From Actinomadura craniellae (GTDB taxonomy: Bacteria > Actinomycetota > Actinomycetes > Streptosporangiales > Streptosporangiaceae): DNA of 64,000 nt. The stretch's first letter is position 1, and every line of letters starts with the position of its first letter. The position numbers and the translations under genes are program-made. Below, piece after piece: positions 32,029-42,698 of the stretch. Where the stretch lies: positions 62,001 through 126,000 of the forward strand of contig NZ_QLYX01000012.1 in NCBI RefSeq assembly GCF_003289645.1. Reading direction: 5' to 3'. The notes beneath the pieces are model-generated. The model was not told the DNA's origin. It saw nothing but the letters and a program-made list of their open reading frames with translations, and made no database searches.

Positions 32029-33255
32029 ATGCCCACGACACACCACGGACCGTGCGGGGCCGGCGGCAGGCGTCCCCTGCCCGCCGCACCGGCGGACGCG
32101 TGGCGGGGAACGCCGCCCGGACCGACCGGCCTGGGGACCGCCGCGGCGCTGGTGCCCGCGCACCTGGCCGCCGCGCGTCCCAGCCGCGACACGGTCGTCC
32201 CGCTCCCCTCCGGAGCGCGGCCGGGCTCCGTCCGGGGCGGTTCGGTCTACGTCGAGCGGTCGTGGGGCGACGGGTCGCACACCCCGCTCTACTGCCCGAC
32301 CCCCGAGCGCATCGACGACGGCCTCGCCGAGGTCGTGGACGCTCTGCTGGTCTCCTGGGCGCGGGAGTGCGGGTTCGAGGAGCACGAACTCGACGCGCTG
32401 GGCAAGGCCAGGTTCGGGCAGTTGGTCACCCTCGCCCACCCCGACACCGACGACCCCGACGCCCTGCTCGTCGCCGCGCAGATGAACGCGGGCTGGTGGG
32501 CGGCCGACGACTACTACGCCGACGACACCGCGCTGGGGGCGGTGCCGGCGCAACTGCCGCAACGGCTCGCCCTGGCGATGTCGGCGATGGACCCCGTTCC
32601 GCCCGCCGGCGACCTCACCCCGCCGCTCCAGCAGGCCCTGCAGGACGACCTGGTCCTGCGGATGCTCGACTCGGCCGTCGCCCACCTGCGCCGCCACGCC
32701 ACCCCCGCCCAGGTCCAGCGCATCTGCTACTCGACTTTCGCGATGTTCGTGAGCTGGACCGCCTACGCGGCCTGGCGGGAGGCCGGCGAGCACCCGCCCG
32801 CCTGGGAGTATTTGGCGGCCCGCCAGCACGACAGCTTCTACACCTCCATGACCCTGATCGACGTCGTCGGCGGCTACGAGGTCCCCGCCAACCTCTACTA
32901 CGACCCCGGGGTCCGCAACGCCGCCTTCCAGGCGGGCACCGCGAGCGTGATCGTCAACGATCTGCACTCGGTGGAGAAGGACGCCGCCGACGAGAAGCCG
33001 GTCTGCAACCTGGTCCTGCTGGTCGCCGCGGACCAGGGCTGCTCCGTCCAGGAGGCGACCGAGATCGTCGTCGCCCTGCACAACGACATCGTGCGCGACT
33101 TCGAGGCCGCCCACCGCAAGCTGGCGGCCATCCCCTCCCCGGAACTCCAGCGGTTCCTGCGCGGGCTGCGCGCCTGGATGGGCGGTGGCGTCGAATGGCA
33201 CGCCACCAACCCCCGCTACGCGCAGCAACCACAGGCCGGCACCGCCACGGGATGA
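32029..33255 (+). CDS. 2-Methylisoborneol synthase (terpene cyclase), encapsulin cargo
   Basis: This 408-residue class I terpene cyclase has a disordered Pro/Gly/Ala-rich N-terminus (about 1-75) containing GPTGLGTAAALVPAHLAAAR, the type of segment used for loading into family 2B encapsulins. The Asp-rich metal motif is DDYYADD at 160-166, and the NSE-type motif is NDLHSVEKD at 310-318. It cyclises 2-methyl-GPP to 2-methylisoborneol, the earthy odorant. It is third in the encapsulin-GPPMT-cyclase operon. The exact start is less certain because the N-terminal sequence is poorly conserved; ATG 32029 is the first convincing one. Confidence 0.95.
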   Translation: MPTTHHGPCGAGGRRPLPAAPADAWRGTPPGPTGLGTAAALVPAHLAAARPSRDTVVPLPSGARPGSVRGGSVYVERSWGDGSHTPLYCPTPERIDDGLAEVVDALLVSWARECGFEEHELDALGKARFGQLVTLAHPDTDDPDALLVAAQMNAGWWAADDYYADDTALGAVPAQLPQRLALAMSAMDPVPPAGDLTPPLQQALQDDLVLRMLDSAVAHLRRHATPAQVQRICYSTFAMFVSWTAYAAWREAGEHPPAWEYLAARQHDSFYTSMTLIDVVGGYEVPANLYYDPGVRNAAFQAGTASVIVNDLHSVEKDAADEKPVCNLVLLVAADQGCSVQEATEIVVALHNDIVRDFEAAHRKLAAIPSPELQRFLRGLRAWMGGGVEWHATNPRYAQQPQAGTATG

Positions 33256-33326
33256 CCGGGCGGGGCCGGTCCCCGCCGCGGTGCGGACGAGGCCGTCCCG
33301 CGCCCGGCCGGTGCGGGACGGCCTCC

Positions 33327-33986
33327 CTATGGCGGCGTGCCCTTCAGCCGGTCGATCGTCTCGGCCTCGTCGTAGACCTCCGCGTACTTGGCCGCCAGGT
33401 CGAAGAGGCTGCTGTGGTGCGGCCGGGGGTCCCGGTCGCCGACGGCCTGGCGCACGACCACCGGCAGGTAGCCGTGCGAGATGGCGTCCACCGCGGTGGC
33501 GCGCACGCAGCCGCTCGTGCTCACCCCGCAGATCACCAGGGTGTCGATGCGCCGGGCGGCCAGGGTGGCCGACAGCGAGGTGCCGAAGAAGGCGCTCGCG
33601 TACTGCTTGACCAGCACCAGTTCGTCCGGGCGCGGGGCGACCTCGGGCATGATCTCCCCGAGGTCGCCGCCGGCGTCGGCCACGAAGTGGCGCAGCGCCG
33701 CCACCTTGCGGAAGAACAGCCCGCCGTCCACCCCGCCGGGGCCGTAGGAGACCCGGGTGTGCAGCACCGGCACCCCGCCGGTGCGGGCCGCCTCGACCAC
33801 CCGGGCCGCCGACTCCAGGCAGTCCCGGCTGCCCATGTACAGCTCGGCGCCGGGCTGGAAGTAGGCCCGCACCATGTCGATGACGATCACCGCGGGGGAG
33901 GTGCCCCACTCCAGGGTCCGGCCGAACCCGGCCGAGGCGTAGTCCCCGGCCAGGTCGTCCGCACCGGGGCGGGCGGCGTCGGTCAC
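33327..33986 (-). CDS. Isochorismatase-family amidohydrolase, N-carbamoylsarcosine-amidase-like
   Basis: This 219-residue cysteine hydrolase has the catalytic triad contexts VIVIDMVRAYF (Asp37), LVLVKQYASAFF (Lys) and VICGVSTSGCVRATAVDA (Cys). The N-terminus GFGRTLEWGTSPAVIVIDMV is typical of N-carbamoylsarcosine amidase relatives, which release ammonia and CO2 from N-carbamoyl groups. It is the last gene of the minus-strand unit and overlaps the HyuB gene by 4 bases (GTGA). With HyuA/HyuB ring-opening genes upstream it fits a hydantoin- or creatinine-like degradation route; the real substrate is unknown. Confidence 0.85.
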   Translation of the reverse strand: MTDAARPGADDLAGDYASAGFGRTLEWGTSPAVIVIDMVRAYFQPGAELYMGSRDCLESAARVVEAARTGGVPVLHTRVSYGPGGVDGGLFFRKVAALRHFVADAGGDLGEIMPEVAPRPDELVLVKQYASAFFGTSLSATLAARRIDTLVICGVSTSGCVRATAVDAISHGYLPVVVRQAVGDRDPRPHHSSLFDLAAKYAEVYDEAETIDRLKGTPP

Positions 33987-35854
33987 GACGGCACCGGTGG
34001 CCTGGGCGCGGGCAGGCCGGTCTCGGCCTCGCAGTTGGCGATGATCTCCGCCAGCGGTGGGCCCATGTTGAAGACGGGCAGGTCGGCGGGCCGCTCCGCG
34101 CGCAGCCGCTCGCGCAGCCCGGCGGTGGCCGCCTCGTTCAGCGCGCCGTCCGGCGACACCACCACGCCGTAGCGCCGGGCGCCGTCCGGTGACACCAGGC
34201 CGCGGCGCACCTCCAGGGCGACGAGTTCCGGGTCGCGGGCCAGCGGGTCGCCCCAGCCGCCGCCGCCCCAGGTGACGAAGTGCAGCACGTCACCCCGGGC
34301 CACCGGCACGTCGTGGACCTTGCTGGGCAGCACCTCGACGGTGCCGTCCGCCCGCTCGATCCACTTGCGGCCCCGGGCGCCGGGGTCACCGCCGTTGACA
34401 CCCCACGGGTAGGTGAGCCAGCGGTCGTCGTGGATCGCGATGGTCCCCGGCTCCAGGAACCGGTAGGTCACGTCGACCCCGTTGCCGCCGCGGTGCAGCC
34501 CGACACCGCCGGTGTCCGGCACCGTCTCCCAGCGTTCGATCCGCAGCGGGTAGTAGGACTCCAGGTACTCGCAGGGGATGTTGACGAACGAGGGCCACAG
34601 GGAGTGCCCGTCCGGGCCGTCGCCGATGGGCCGGCCCGGGATGCCGCCGAAGCCGATGGAGTAGAGCTGGAACCACTCGCCCTTGCGGTCGCCGTCGGCG
34701 TAGTGGCCGGAGTACATGAAGTGCGGGGAGGACGAGAAGCCGGCCGCGTTGAGCAGGTCGGGCGTTTTCTGGCCGAGCAGCCCGCCGAACAGGTCGAAGA
34801 TCCGGCCGACCCCGTGGTTGCGGGCGTTGAGGGCCGCGGGGAACTCCGGCTTCCAGAAGCTCTTGTCCGGGATGTGCACGTCCACCAGCGGGTAGAAGCC
34901 GTCGTTCCACAGGATCTGCGGGTCGGCGACCGTGATCATGTAGATCCCGAAGAACATCCGGGCCAGGTTCGCGTTGATGTAGTAGTTGATCGGCCCGGGG
35001 GACTGCGGGTCGCTGCCGCTGAAGTCGAGCAGCACCTTGTCGCCGGTGCGGGTGAGCGACAGCGTGAGCTTGTACGGGCCGTTCCCGACGCCGTCGTCGC
35101 AGATGTAGTCGGAGAAGCTGATCGTCTCGCCGTCCTCGAACAGCGTGGTCAGCAGCACCTTCATCGCCTGGTAGTTGCGGTCGAGCAGGGCGTCGAGCGT
35201 GGACAGGTAGGTGTCCGCGCCGAACCGGGCGCACAGTTCCTGGATCCGGCGCGAGGCGGTGCGGCAGGCGGCGACGATGCCGTTGAGGTCGGCCCGGTTC
35301 CAGTCCGGCTGCCGGACCTGGTTGAGGATGATGTTCAGCGCGTCCTCGTTGAGCACCCCCCTGGCGTAGAGCTTGAACGGCGGGATGATCACGCCCTCTT
35401 CGAAGATCGTGTGGGCGTCGGTCGGCATGGAGGAGACGGTCTTGCCGCCGACGTCGGACATGTGCCCGAACATCGACGCCCAGCCGACGACCCGCCCGGC
35501 CACGTACACCGGCATGACCACCAGCCAGTCGTTGGCATGGCTGATCGCGCCGTCGCAGGAGTAGGGGTCGGAGGTGAGCAGGACGTCGCCCTCCTCGATC
35601 GTGCCGTCGAACCGATCCAGCAACGCCGGGATCGACAGCCCGAACTGCCCGACCACCATCTTGCCCTCGGGGTCGGCGATCAGCGGGAACTCGTCGTGCT
35701 GCTCGCGGATGCCGGGGGACAGGGCGGTGCGGAAGAGCACCTCGTCCATCTCGTGCCGGGCGTTGCGCAGCGCGTTCTCGATGATGTCGACGGTCACCGG
35801 GTCGACGTCGACCCGGGCCCGCGGTTCCTGGTTGCTCTCGATGATCTGTGCCAT
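33983..35854 (-). CDS. hyuB: Hydantoinase B/oxoprolinase family subunit
   Basis: This 623-residue protein begins MAQIIESNQEPRARVDVDPV and has DIIENALRNARHEMDEVLFR, typical of HyuB. Other conserved segments are SDPYSCDGAISHANDWLVV, FGHMSDVGGKTVSSM and the C-terminal GTLGRGGNG-like GGVGLHRGGNGVDVTYRF with VTWGGGGWGDPLARDP. It pairs with HyuA to hydrolyse cyclic imides or 5-oxoprolines in an ATP-dependent manner. It lies 2 bases after HyuA and overlaps the isochorismatase-like gene. Related acetone/acetophenone carboxylases share this fold, so a carboxylase role is possible. Confidence 0.92.
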   Translation of the reverse strand: MAQIIESNQEPRARVDVDPVTVDIIENALRNARHEMDEVLFRTALSPGIREQHDEFPLIADPEGKMVVGQFGLSIPALLDRFDGTIEEGDVLLTSDPYSCDGAISHANDWLVVMPVYVAGRVVGWASMFGHMSDVGGKTVSSMPTDAHTIFEEGVIIPPFKLYARGVLNEDALNIILNQVRQPDWNRADLNGIVAACRTASRRIQELCARFGADTYLSTLDALLDRNYQAMKVLLTTLFEDGETISFSDYICDDGVGNGPYKLTLSLTRTGDKVLLDFSGSDPQSPGPINYYINANLARMFFGIYMITVADPQILWNDGFYPLVDVHIPDKSFWKPEFPAALNARNHGVGRIFDLFGGLLGQKTPDLLNAAGFSSSPHFMYSGHYADGDRKGEWFQLYSIGFGGIPGRPIGDGPDGHSLWPSFVNIPCEYLESYYPLRIERWETVPDTGGVGLHRGGNGVDVTYRFLEPGTIAIHDDRWLTYPWGVNGGDPGARGRKWIERADGTVEVLPSKVHDVPVARGDVLHFVTWGGGGWGDPLARDPELVALEVRRGLVSPDGARRYGVVVSPDGALNEAATAGLRERLRAERPADLPVFNMGPPLAEIIANCEAETGLPAPRPPVPS

Positions 35855-35856
35855 GG

Positions 35857-37929
<2,073 letters not shown>

Positions 37930-37975
37930 AAGGCCTCCTGTTCCACAGCGCCCGCCGGTGCTGCCGTTCTGCCTG

Positions 37976-39184
37976 CTAGATCACTCCGGTGGAGTGCAGG
38001 CGCTTGATCTCCTGGTCGTCGAGGCCGAGCAGGCCCCGGTAGATCTCGTCGTTGTGCTGGCCGAGCGCCGGCCCGGCGCCGCGCACCGAGCCCGGCGAGG
38101 CCGACAGCTTGGGGAACACGTTCTGCATGGCCAGCTCCCCGAAGTCGGGGTGCGCGACCTTGACAATCGCCTCGCGGGCGGCGAAGTGTGGATCGTCGAA
38201 CATGTCCTTGGCCTGGTAGATCCGGCCCGCCGGGACGCCCCCCTCGTGCAGGGTCGCCAGCAACCGCTCGGCCGGGAGGGTGGCACTCCACTCGGCGATC
38301 AGCGCGTCCAGCTCGGCCATGTTGGCGCCGCGGGCGCTGTGCGTGGCGTAGCGCTCGTCGGCCGCGAGCTCCGGCCGGCCCATGACGGCGGCCAGCCGGG
38401 TGAACACCGTGTCCTGGTTGGCGGCGATGAGGATCGAGTCGCCGTCAGCGGTCGGGTAGACGTTGCTCGGCGCCACGTTCGGCAGCACCGGGCCGGTGCG
38501 TTCCCGCTGGTAGCCGGCCTGCTGCCACTCGGGCAGCATCGACTCCATCATCGCCAGCACCGACTCGTAGATCGCCGCGTCGACCAGCTGCCCCTTGCCC
38601 GACAGCGTGCGCTCGTGCAGCGCCACGAGGGTGCCGATGCCGGCGTAGGTGGCGGCGAGGGAGTCGCCGAGCGAGATGCCGGCCCGGGACGGCGGCTGGT
38701 CGGGGTCGCCGGTGACATGGCGGATGCCGCCCATGGCCTCGCCGATCGAGCCGTACCCGGCCCGGCCGGAGTAGGGGCCGGTCTGCCCGAAGCCGGTCAC
38801 CCGGGTGACGACCAGCCGCGGGTTGATCTCCCAGAGCCGTTCGGGGGCCAGGCCCCAGCGTTCCAGCGTGCCGGGCCGGAAGTTCTCCAGCAGCACGTCC
38901 GACTCGGCGAGCAGGCGCCGCACCAGCTCCTGGCCTTCCGAGGTGCGCAGGTCGCAGGTCACCGACTTCTTGTTGCGGGCCACGACCGGCCACCACAGCG
39001 ACTTGCCGTACGGTTTCTCCCGGCCCCACTGCCGCATCGGGTCGCCCTTGCCCGGGTCCTCCAGCTTGATGACCTCGGCGCCGAAGTCGCCCAGCAGCTG
39101 CCCGCAGAACGGGCCGGCGAGCAACTGTCCCAGCTCGATCACTCGGACGTCCCGCAGGGGCAGCGGGCGAGGGGCCTCGGTCAT
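37976..39184 (-). CDS. CaiB/BaiF family III CoA-transferase
   Basis: This 402-residue protein begins LPLRDVRVIELGQLLAGPFC with GQLLGDFGAEVIKLEDP, the family signature. It has NKKSVTCDLRTSEGQELVRR, LLENFRPGTLERWGL and SLGDSLAATYAGIG with the likely catalytic Asp174. It moves CoA between organic acids, forming an acyl-CoA from a free acid. It starts inside the GntR gene's stop (ATGA overlap) and precedes HyuA. It probably activates the acid product or substrate of this catabolic unit, and the divergent HMG-CoA-lyase-like enzyme could cleave the resulting acyl-CoA. Confidence 0.92.
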   Translation of the reverse strand: MTEAPRPLPLRDVRVIELGQLLAGPFCGQLLGDFGAEVIKLEDPGKGDPMRQWGREKPYGKSLWWPVVARNKKSVTCDLRTSEGQELVRRLLAESDVLLENFRPGTLERWGLAPERLWEINPRLVVTRVTGFGQTGPYSGRAGYGSIGEAMGGIRHVTGDPDQPPSRAGISLGDSLAATYAGIGTLVALHERTLSGKGQLVDAAIYESVLAMMESMLPEWQQAGYQRERTGPVLPNVAPSNVYPTADGDSILIAANQDTVFTRLAAVMGRPELAADERYATHSARGANMAELDALIAEWSATLPAERLLATLHEGGVPAGRIYQAKDMFDDPHFAAREAIVKVAHPDFGELAMQNVFPKLSASPGSVRGAGPALGQHNDEIYRGLLGLDDQEIKRLHSTGVI

Positions 39185-39846
39185 GGTTTCTCCTCCAGAG
39201 GGGTGGCTGCCGGTACCGGGCGCGGCCCGAGCAGGGACGCGCGCGCGGACAGCAGATGTGCGTGCATCACGGCCTCGGCCCAGTCCGGGTCCCGGGCGCG
39301 CAGCGCGGCGACGATCTCCAGGTGGTGGTTGACGCTGCGCCGCATCGCCGCCTCGTCGAACGCGTGCAGGGTCCGGATCAGGACCGAGGCGTGGATCAGC
39401 GAGCTGACCGTGCCGGTGAGCACCGGGCTGCCGGCCAGGTCGTTGAGGGTGGAGTGGTACTGGGCGTTGAGGCGGTACACGTCGTCCAGCCGGCCCGCCT
39501 CGGCGTGCTCCTTGTGGGCGATGGCGATGTCGTTCAGCCCGTCGATGTCGGCGTCCGAGGCCGACTGGGCGGCGGTCCGGGCCGCCAGGCCCTCCACGTG
39601 CGCCCGGATCTGGAAGATCTGGTCCAGGTCCTGCCGGGGGTACTCCACCACCCGGGCGCCCTTGTTCGTGATGATCTCGACGAGGCCCTCGGCCGACAGC
39701 CGCCGCAGCGCCTCCCGCACCGGGGTGCGGCTCAGCCCGAGCCGTTCGGCGAGGTCCACCTCGCCGAGCCGCTCGCCCGGGGCGTACTCGCCCCGGAGGA
39801 TCCGCTCCCGCAGCGCGTCCACGGCGCGGTCGCTTGCCGCTGTCAT
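39181..39846 (-). CDS. GntR-family (FCD domain) transcriptional regulator
   Basis: This 221-residue protein has an N-terminal winged helix (LRERILRGEYAPGERLGEVD, LAERLGLSRTPVREALRRL, EGLVEIITNKGARVVEYPR) and a C-terminal helical FCD ligand domain with IFQIRAHVEGLAARTAA and NAQYHSTLNDLAGSPVL. The His and Asp residues there bind metal and an organic acid in relatives. It is the first gene of the minus-strand unit and is divergent from the lyase gene, so it should control both directions. I chose ATG 39846 (AAGGGCAGG upstream) over an in-frame start at 39879. Confidence 0.9.
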   Translation of the reverse strand: MTAASDRAVDALRERILRGEYAPGERLGEVDLAERLGLSRTPVREALRRLSAEGLVEIITNKGARVVEYPRQDLDQIFQIRAHVEGLAARTAAQSASDADIDGLNDIAIAHKEHAEAGRLDDVYRLNAQYHSTLNDLAGSPVLTGTVSSLIHASVLIRTLHAFDEAAMRRSVNHHLEIVAALRARDPDWAEAVMHAHLLSARASLLGPRPVPAATPLEEKP

Positions 39847-39869
39847 CCGCCCTGCCCTTCGCTGATGAG

Positions 39870-39942
39870 ATGTGTACATTTAGTAGGAGTCCGCGGGGAT
39901 TGACAAGGGTTGATGTGAATATTTCTTAGGCATTGCATACAT
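39870..39942. promoter_or_regulatory. Candidate GntR operators in divergent promoter
   Basis: ATGTGTACAT (39870-39879, TGTACA core) and ATTGCATACAT (39932-39942) lie between the GntR and lyase genes. FCD-type regulators bind short dyads of the TGTATACA class. A third TTGCATACAT copy occurs just inside the lyase gene (about 40070-40079). Confidence 0.45.
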
Positions 39943-39969
39943 GTTGCCTTCCTTGGTAGACAGGGGCCC

Positions 39970-40908
39970 ATGGTGGCGAACACGGTCCGCGCAGGTGTGG
40001 AAATCATCGAGGTCGGCCCGCGCGACGGGCTCCAGAACGAAGCGGTCACGGTACGCACCGACGCGAAGATTGCATACATCCAGGCGCTGATCGACGCGGG
40101 GGTCACCCGGATCGAGGCGACCAGCTTCGTGCACCCCCGGCGGGTACCGCAGATGGCCGATGCCGAGCAGGTGATGGCCGGGGTGCCGCGCCTGCCCGGG
40201 GTCGGCTATGCCGGCCTGGTGCTCAACCGGCGCGGGCTGGATCGCGCGCTGGCCGCCGGCGTCGACGAGGTCAACGCCGTGGTGGTGGCGACCGAGACGT
40301 TCTGCCAGCGCAACCAGGGCATGTCCGTGGCCGAGGCCGTGCGCTCCTTCGGCGAGATCAGCCGGGGCGCGCGGGACGGCGGCCTGAAGGTCACCGCGAC
40401 CATCGGGGCGAGCTTCGGCTGCCCGTTCGAGGGCGAGGTCGGCCCGGACCGCGTCGCCGAACTGGTCCGCCAGTGCGCCGACGCCGGCGCCGGCGAGATC
40501 GCGCTGGCCGACACCATCGGCGTCGGGGTGCCGGCCGACGTGCACCGCCTGGTCGAGGCGGTACGCGAGGTCACCGACCTACCGCTGCGCTTCCATTTCC
40601 ACAACACCCGCAACACCGGGTACGCCAATGCCCTGGCCGCCATCGCCGCCGGCGCGTCCGCCCTGGACAGCAGCTGCGGGGGCATCGGCGGCTGCCCGTT
40701 CGCACCGGCCGCCACCGGCAACATCGCCACCGAGGACCTGGCCTACATGCTGCGCCGGTCCGGCCTGGACACCGGCCTGGACCTGGACCGGCTCATCACC
40801 GCCGCCGCCCTCATCGAGGGCGAGCTGGGCGCGCGGCTACCCGCGCTGCTCGGCCGCGCCGGCGACTTCCCCGGCGAACTGTCACCCGAGCGCGACGGCG
40901 GATCCTGA
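39970..40908 (+). CDS. Hydroxymethylglutaryl-CoA lyase-like protein
   Basis: This 312-residue TIM-barrel lyase has EIIEVGPRDGLQNEAV (catalytic Arg and Asp), EATSFVHPRRVPQMADAEQV, LADTIGVGVP, the metal-binding HFHNTRNTGYAN and the signature CGGIGGCPFAPAATGN with the mobile catalytic Cys. It cleaves HMG-CoA or a related 3-hydroxy-3-methylacyl-CoA to acetyl-CoA and a keto acid. It is divergent from the GntR/CaiB/Hyu unit and is probably in the same pathway; it may act on a different beta-hydroxyacyl-CoA. ATG 39970. Confidence 0.9.
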   Translation: MVANTVRAGVEIIEVGPRDGLQNEAVTVRTDAKIAYIQALIDAGVTRIEATSFVHPRRVPQMADAEQVMAGVPRLPGVGYAGLVLNRRGLDRALAAGVDEVNAVVVATETFCQRNQGMSVAEAVRSFGEISRGARDGGLKVTATIGASFGCPFEGEVGPDRVAELVRQCADAGAGEIALADTIGVGVPADVHRLVEAVREVTDLPLRFHFHNTRNTGYANALAAIAAGASALDSSCGGIGGCPFAPAATGNIATEDLAYMLRRSGLDTGLDLDRLITAAALIEGELGARLPALLGRAGDFPGELSPERDGGS

Positions 40909-41005
40909 AGCAGCGGAACTCCGGCGGTTCGCCTGTCCCTGACCGGCCGGTACGTCTCGGAGCCACCCTGACGGCCTCGGCGCAGGTCGCCCTGCCGACA
41001 TGAGG

Positions 41006-41623
41006 TCATAGCGGTGGGGCGACTTCGAGGTCCTGCCAGCGGATCTCGATGGGAAAGGGGTCGGTGGCGGTGACCGCGACGGGGCCCATGTCGCGGTGCG
41101 TGGTGCCGATGTGGGTGTAGGGCTTGGACCCGCCGGTGAGCGCGTACCGCTCGATGACCACGGCGCCGACCTTGTCGAAGCTGACCAGCCAGTAGTGCGG
41201 GATGCCGGCGTCGGCGTAGTCGCTCATCTTGTGCACCCGGTCCCGCCGCTCCGACCAGGTGGACAGCACCTCGGCGACGATCACCACGTGCTCGGCGGCC
41301 AGTTGCTCGAACTCCGGCAGGCAACGATGCAGCACCGCGTCCGGCTTGCGCGCCGTGGGCGGCACCTCCCACAGCAGGACGTCCACCTCGGTGTTCGTCT
41401 CGTAGCAACTCGCGCTGCCGGTGCGGCGCATCTCGGTCACCGCGGCCCGCTCCAGCGCCAGTGACAGCCGGGTGCCGACCTTCTGGTGGTCGCGGCCACG
41501 CTGCTCGCGCGGGATGACGTACCCGTCGACGATCTCCAGATCACGCCGGACCTCCTCGTCGATGTCGAGGAACGTCTCCCAGGTGATGGGCGCGTGCTGC
41601 GGTTCAGGCCAGACGACGGTCAC
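41006..41623 (-). CDS. Uma2 family endonuclease-like protein
   Basis: This 205-residue PD-(D/E)XK-fold protein (formerly DUF820) has ITWETFLDIDEEVRRDLEIV with DGYVIP, the motif NTEVDVLLWEVPPTARKPDA (metal Asp), HVVIVAEVLSTWSERRDRVH and KMSDYADAGIPHYWLV. These proteins are widespread in cyanobacteria and actinomycetes, often next to toxin-antitoxin genes; biological function is poorly known. GTG 41623 start. It lies 58 bases downstream of the PIN gene on the same strand and converges with the lyase gene. Confidence 0.88.
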   Translation of the reverse strand: MTVVWPEPQHAPITWETFLDIDEEVRRDLEIVDGYVIPREQRGRDHQKVGTRLSLALERAAVTEMRRTGSASCYETNTEVDVLLWEVPPTARKPDAVLHRCLPEFEQLAAEHVVIVAEVLSTWSERRDRVHKMSDYADAGIPHYWLVSFDKVGAVVIERYALTGGSKPYTHIGTTHRDMGPVAVTATDPFPIEIRWQDLEVAPPL

Positions 41624-41681
41624 GGTATCGATGGTCCCAGGCTCGACGGGCGGGGCGCACCTGATCCTAGATCTGGGAGAT

Positions 41682-42176
41682 TCAGCGTGTGCGGCGGGTG
41701 TGGCGGCGCATCCCGTCCACTTTCTGGCGGAAGACCTCCGGGGTGACGATCGGGGTTCCCCGCCAGGGGGACATCGAGATGAGATCGGCGTCGTTGCTGA
41801 CGACCAGCAGGGCGCCCACCTCGGCGGCGAGGTCCAGGACCAGGTTGTCTTCGTGATCGGGGCAGTCGTGGACCGTGCGGGGTGGGTCGATCACCTCGCC
41901 TCCGCTCTGCTCGACGATCGCGTCCAGCGCGGCCAGGTAGGCGTCGACCCGATCCTGCTCCCACTTGAACAGCTGCGACAGGACCCGGTCGGTGTTGGAC
42001 AGGATGTGCGGGGAGAGCCACAGCGAGAACTCGGCTGCGTCGTTGGCGACGCCGACGCAGTCGGCCGAGGCGTTGCCCGAGGTGGGCGGTGGTGAGGGCC
42101 AGGAGCGGAACGGGCTGTTCCCGCTCGCGGCGGCCGTCACCAGCACGTTGACGTCATAGACGATGGGTACCGACAT
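41682..42176 (-). CDS. PIN-domain toxin (VapC-like RNase)
   Basis: This 164-residue PIN protein begins MSVPIVYDVNVLVTAAAS with the first metal-binding Asp. It also has the later acidic positions DCPDHEDNLVLDLAAEVGAL and VSNDADLISM. PIN toxins are metal-dependent RNases that cleave tRNA or rRNA. It starts 3 bases after the small antitoxin-like gene and is probably co-translated. The dedicated putative-toxin PIN family matches better than classical VapC in length. Target unknown. Confidence 0.88.
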   Translation of the reverse strand: MSVPIVYDVNVLVTAAASGNSPFRSWPSPPPTSGNASADCVGVANDAAEFSLWLSPHILSNTDRVLSQLFKWEQDRVDAYLAALDAIVEQSGGEVIDPPRTVHDCPDHEDNLVLDLAAEVGALLVVSNDADLISMSPWRGTPIVTPEVFRQKVDGMRRHTRRTR

Positions 42177-42179
42177 GGG

Positions 42180-42491
42180 TCAGGAGCCGTCCTTGCCCTT
42201 CAGGAACTCACGGACCCGGTCGGGGACGTCGGCCGGCTCGATGCCGAGTTCGGCGGTGCGCTGCTGGCCGTACGCCTGGAGCTCGCGCAGCTGCTCCGCA
42301 ATCATGATCGACTTCATTACGCGGTAGGTAGCGCGCAGGTAGGCCGACCGGTTCCCATCACCGAAGTACTCGACGAGCTCGTCCAGCGTGGGACGGTCCT
42401 CGGCCTGGACGGAGAACCCCAGCGTCTGCGCCTGGCGCCGGCCGGGACGGCGGGAGCTCCTGGTCTTGTGCCCCTTGGTCTCTGCTGCCAT
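42180..42491 (-). CDS. Antitoxin, probable ribbon-helix-helix partner of the PIN toxin
   Basis: This 103-residue basic N-terminus protein (MAAETKGHKTRSSRRPGRRQ) is followed by a predicted strand and helices (LGFSVQAEDRPTLDELVEYF) that could be an RHH DNA-binding unit. The C-terminal part ELGIEPADVPDRVREFL likely wraps the toxin. It lies 3 bases upstream of the PIN gene, the usual antitoxin-toxin order. The palindrome at 42524-42537, just upstream of its start, is a candidate autoregulatory site. Family membership is inferred from context more than from sequence. Confidence 0.75.
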   Translation of the reverse strand: MAAETKGHKTRSSRRPGRRQAQTLGFSVQAEDRPTLDELVEYFGDGNRSAYLRATYRVMKSIMIAEQLRELQAYGQQRTAELGIEPADVPDRVREFLKGKDGS

Positions 42492-42523
42492 ACACCGATC
42501 ATACTTCCGGGTCGCACTTAGAA

Positions 42524-42537
42524 TGCAACTTGTTGCA
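42524..42537. promoter_or_regulatory. Candidate operator of the PIN toxin-antitoxin unit
   Basis: TGCAACTTGTTGCA is a perfect 6+6 inverted repeat with a 2-base centre, 33-46 bases ahead of the antitoxin start. Type II antitoxins usually repress from such sites. Confidence 0.5.
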
Positions 42538-42698
42538 CTCAATCTGCTTTCTAGGGGCGAACACCACCGGCTGCTGTGGGGTTGCGTTCATGTGAACTCG
42601 GTCGTCTGATGGTTATGACCAAGCTCTGGCGGTTCTGGGTGTTTGGGTGCCCGTTCGCCGGGGCCCTACCGGGCAGTCCGGATTGGGGATGACTCTTC

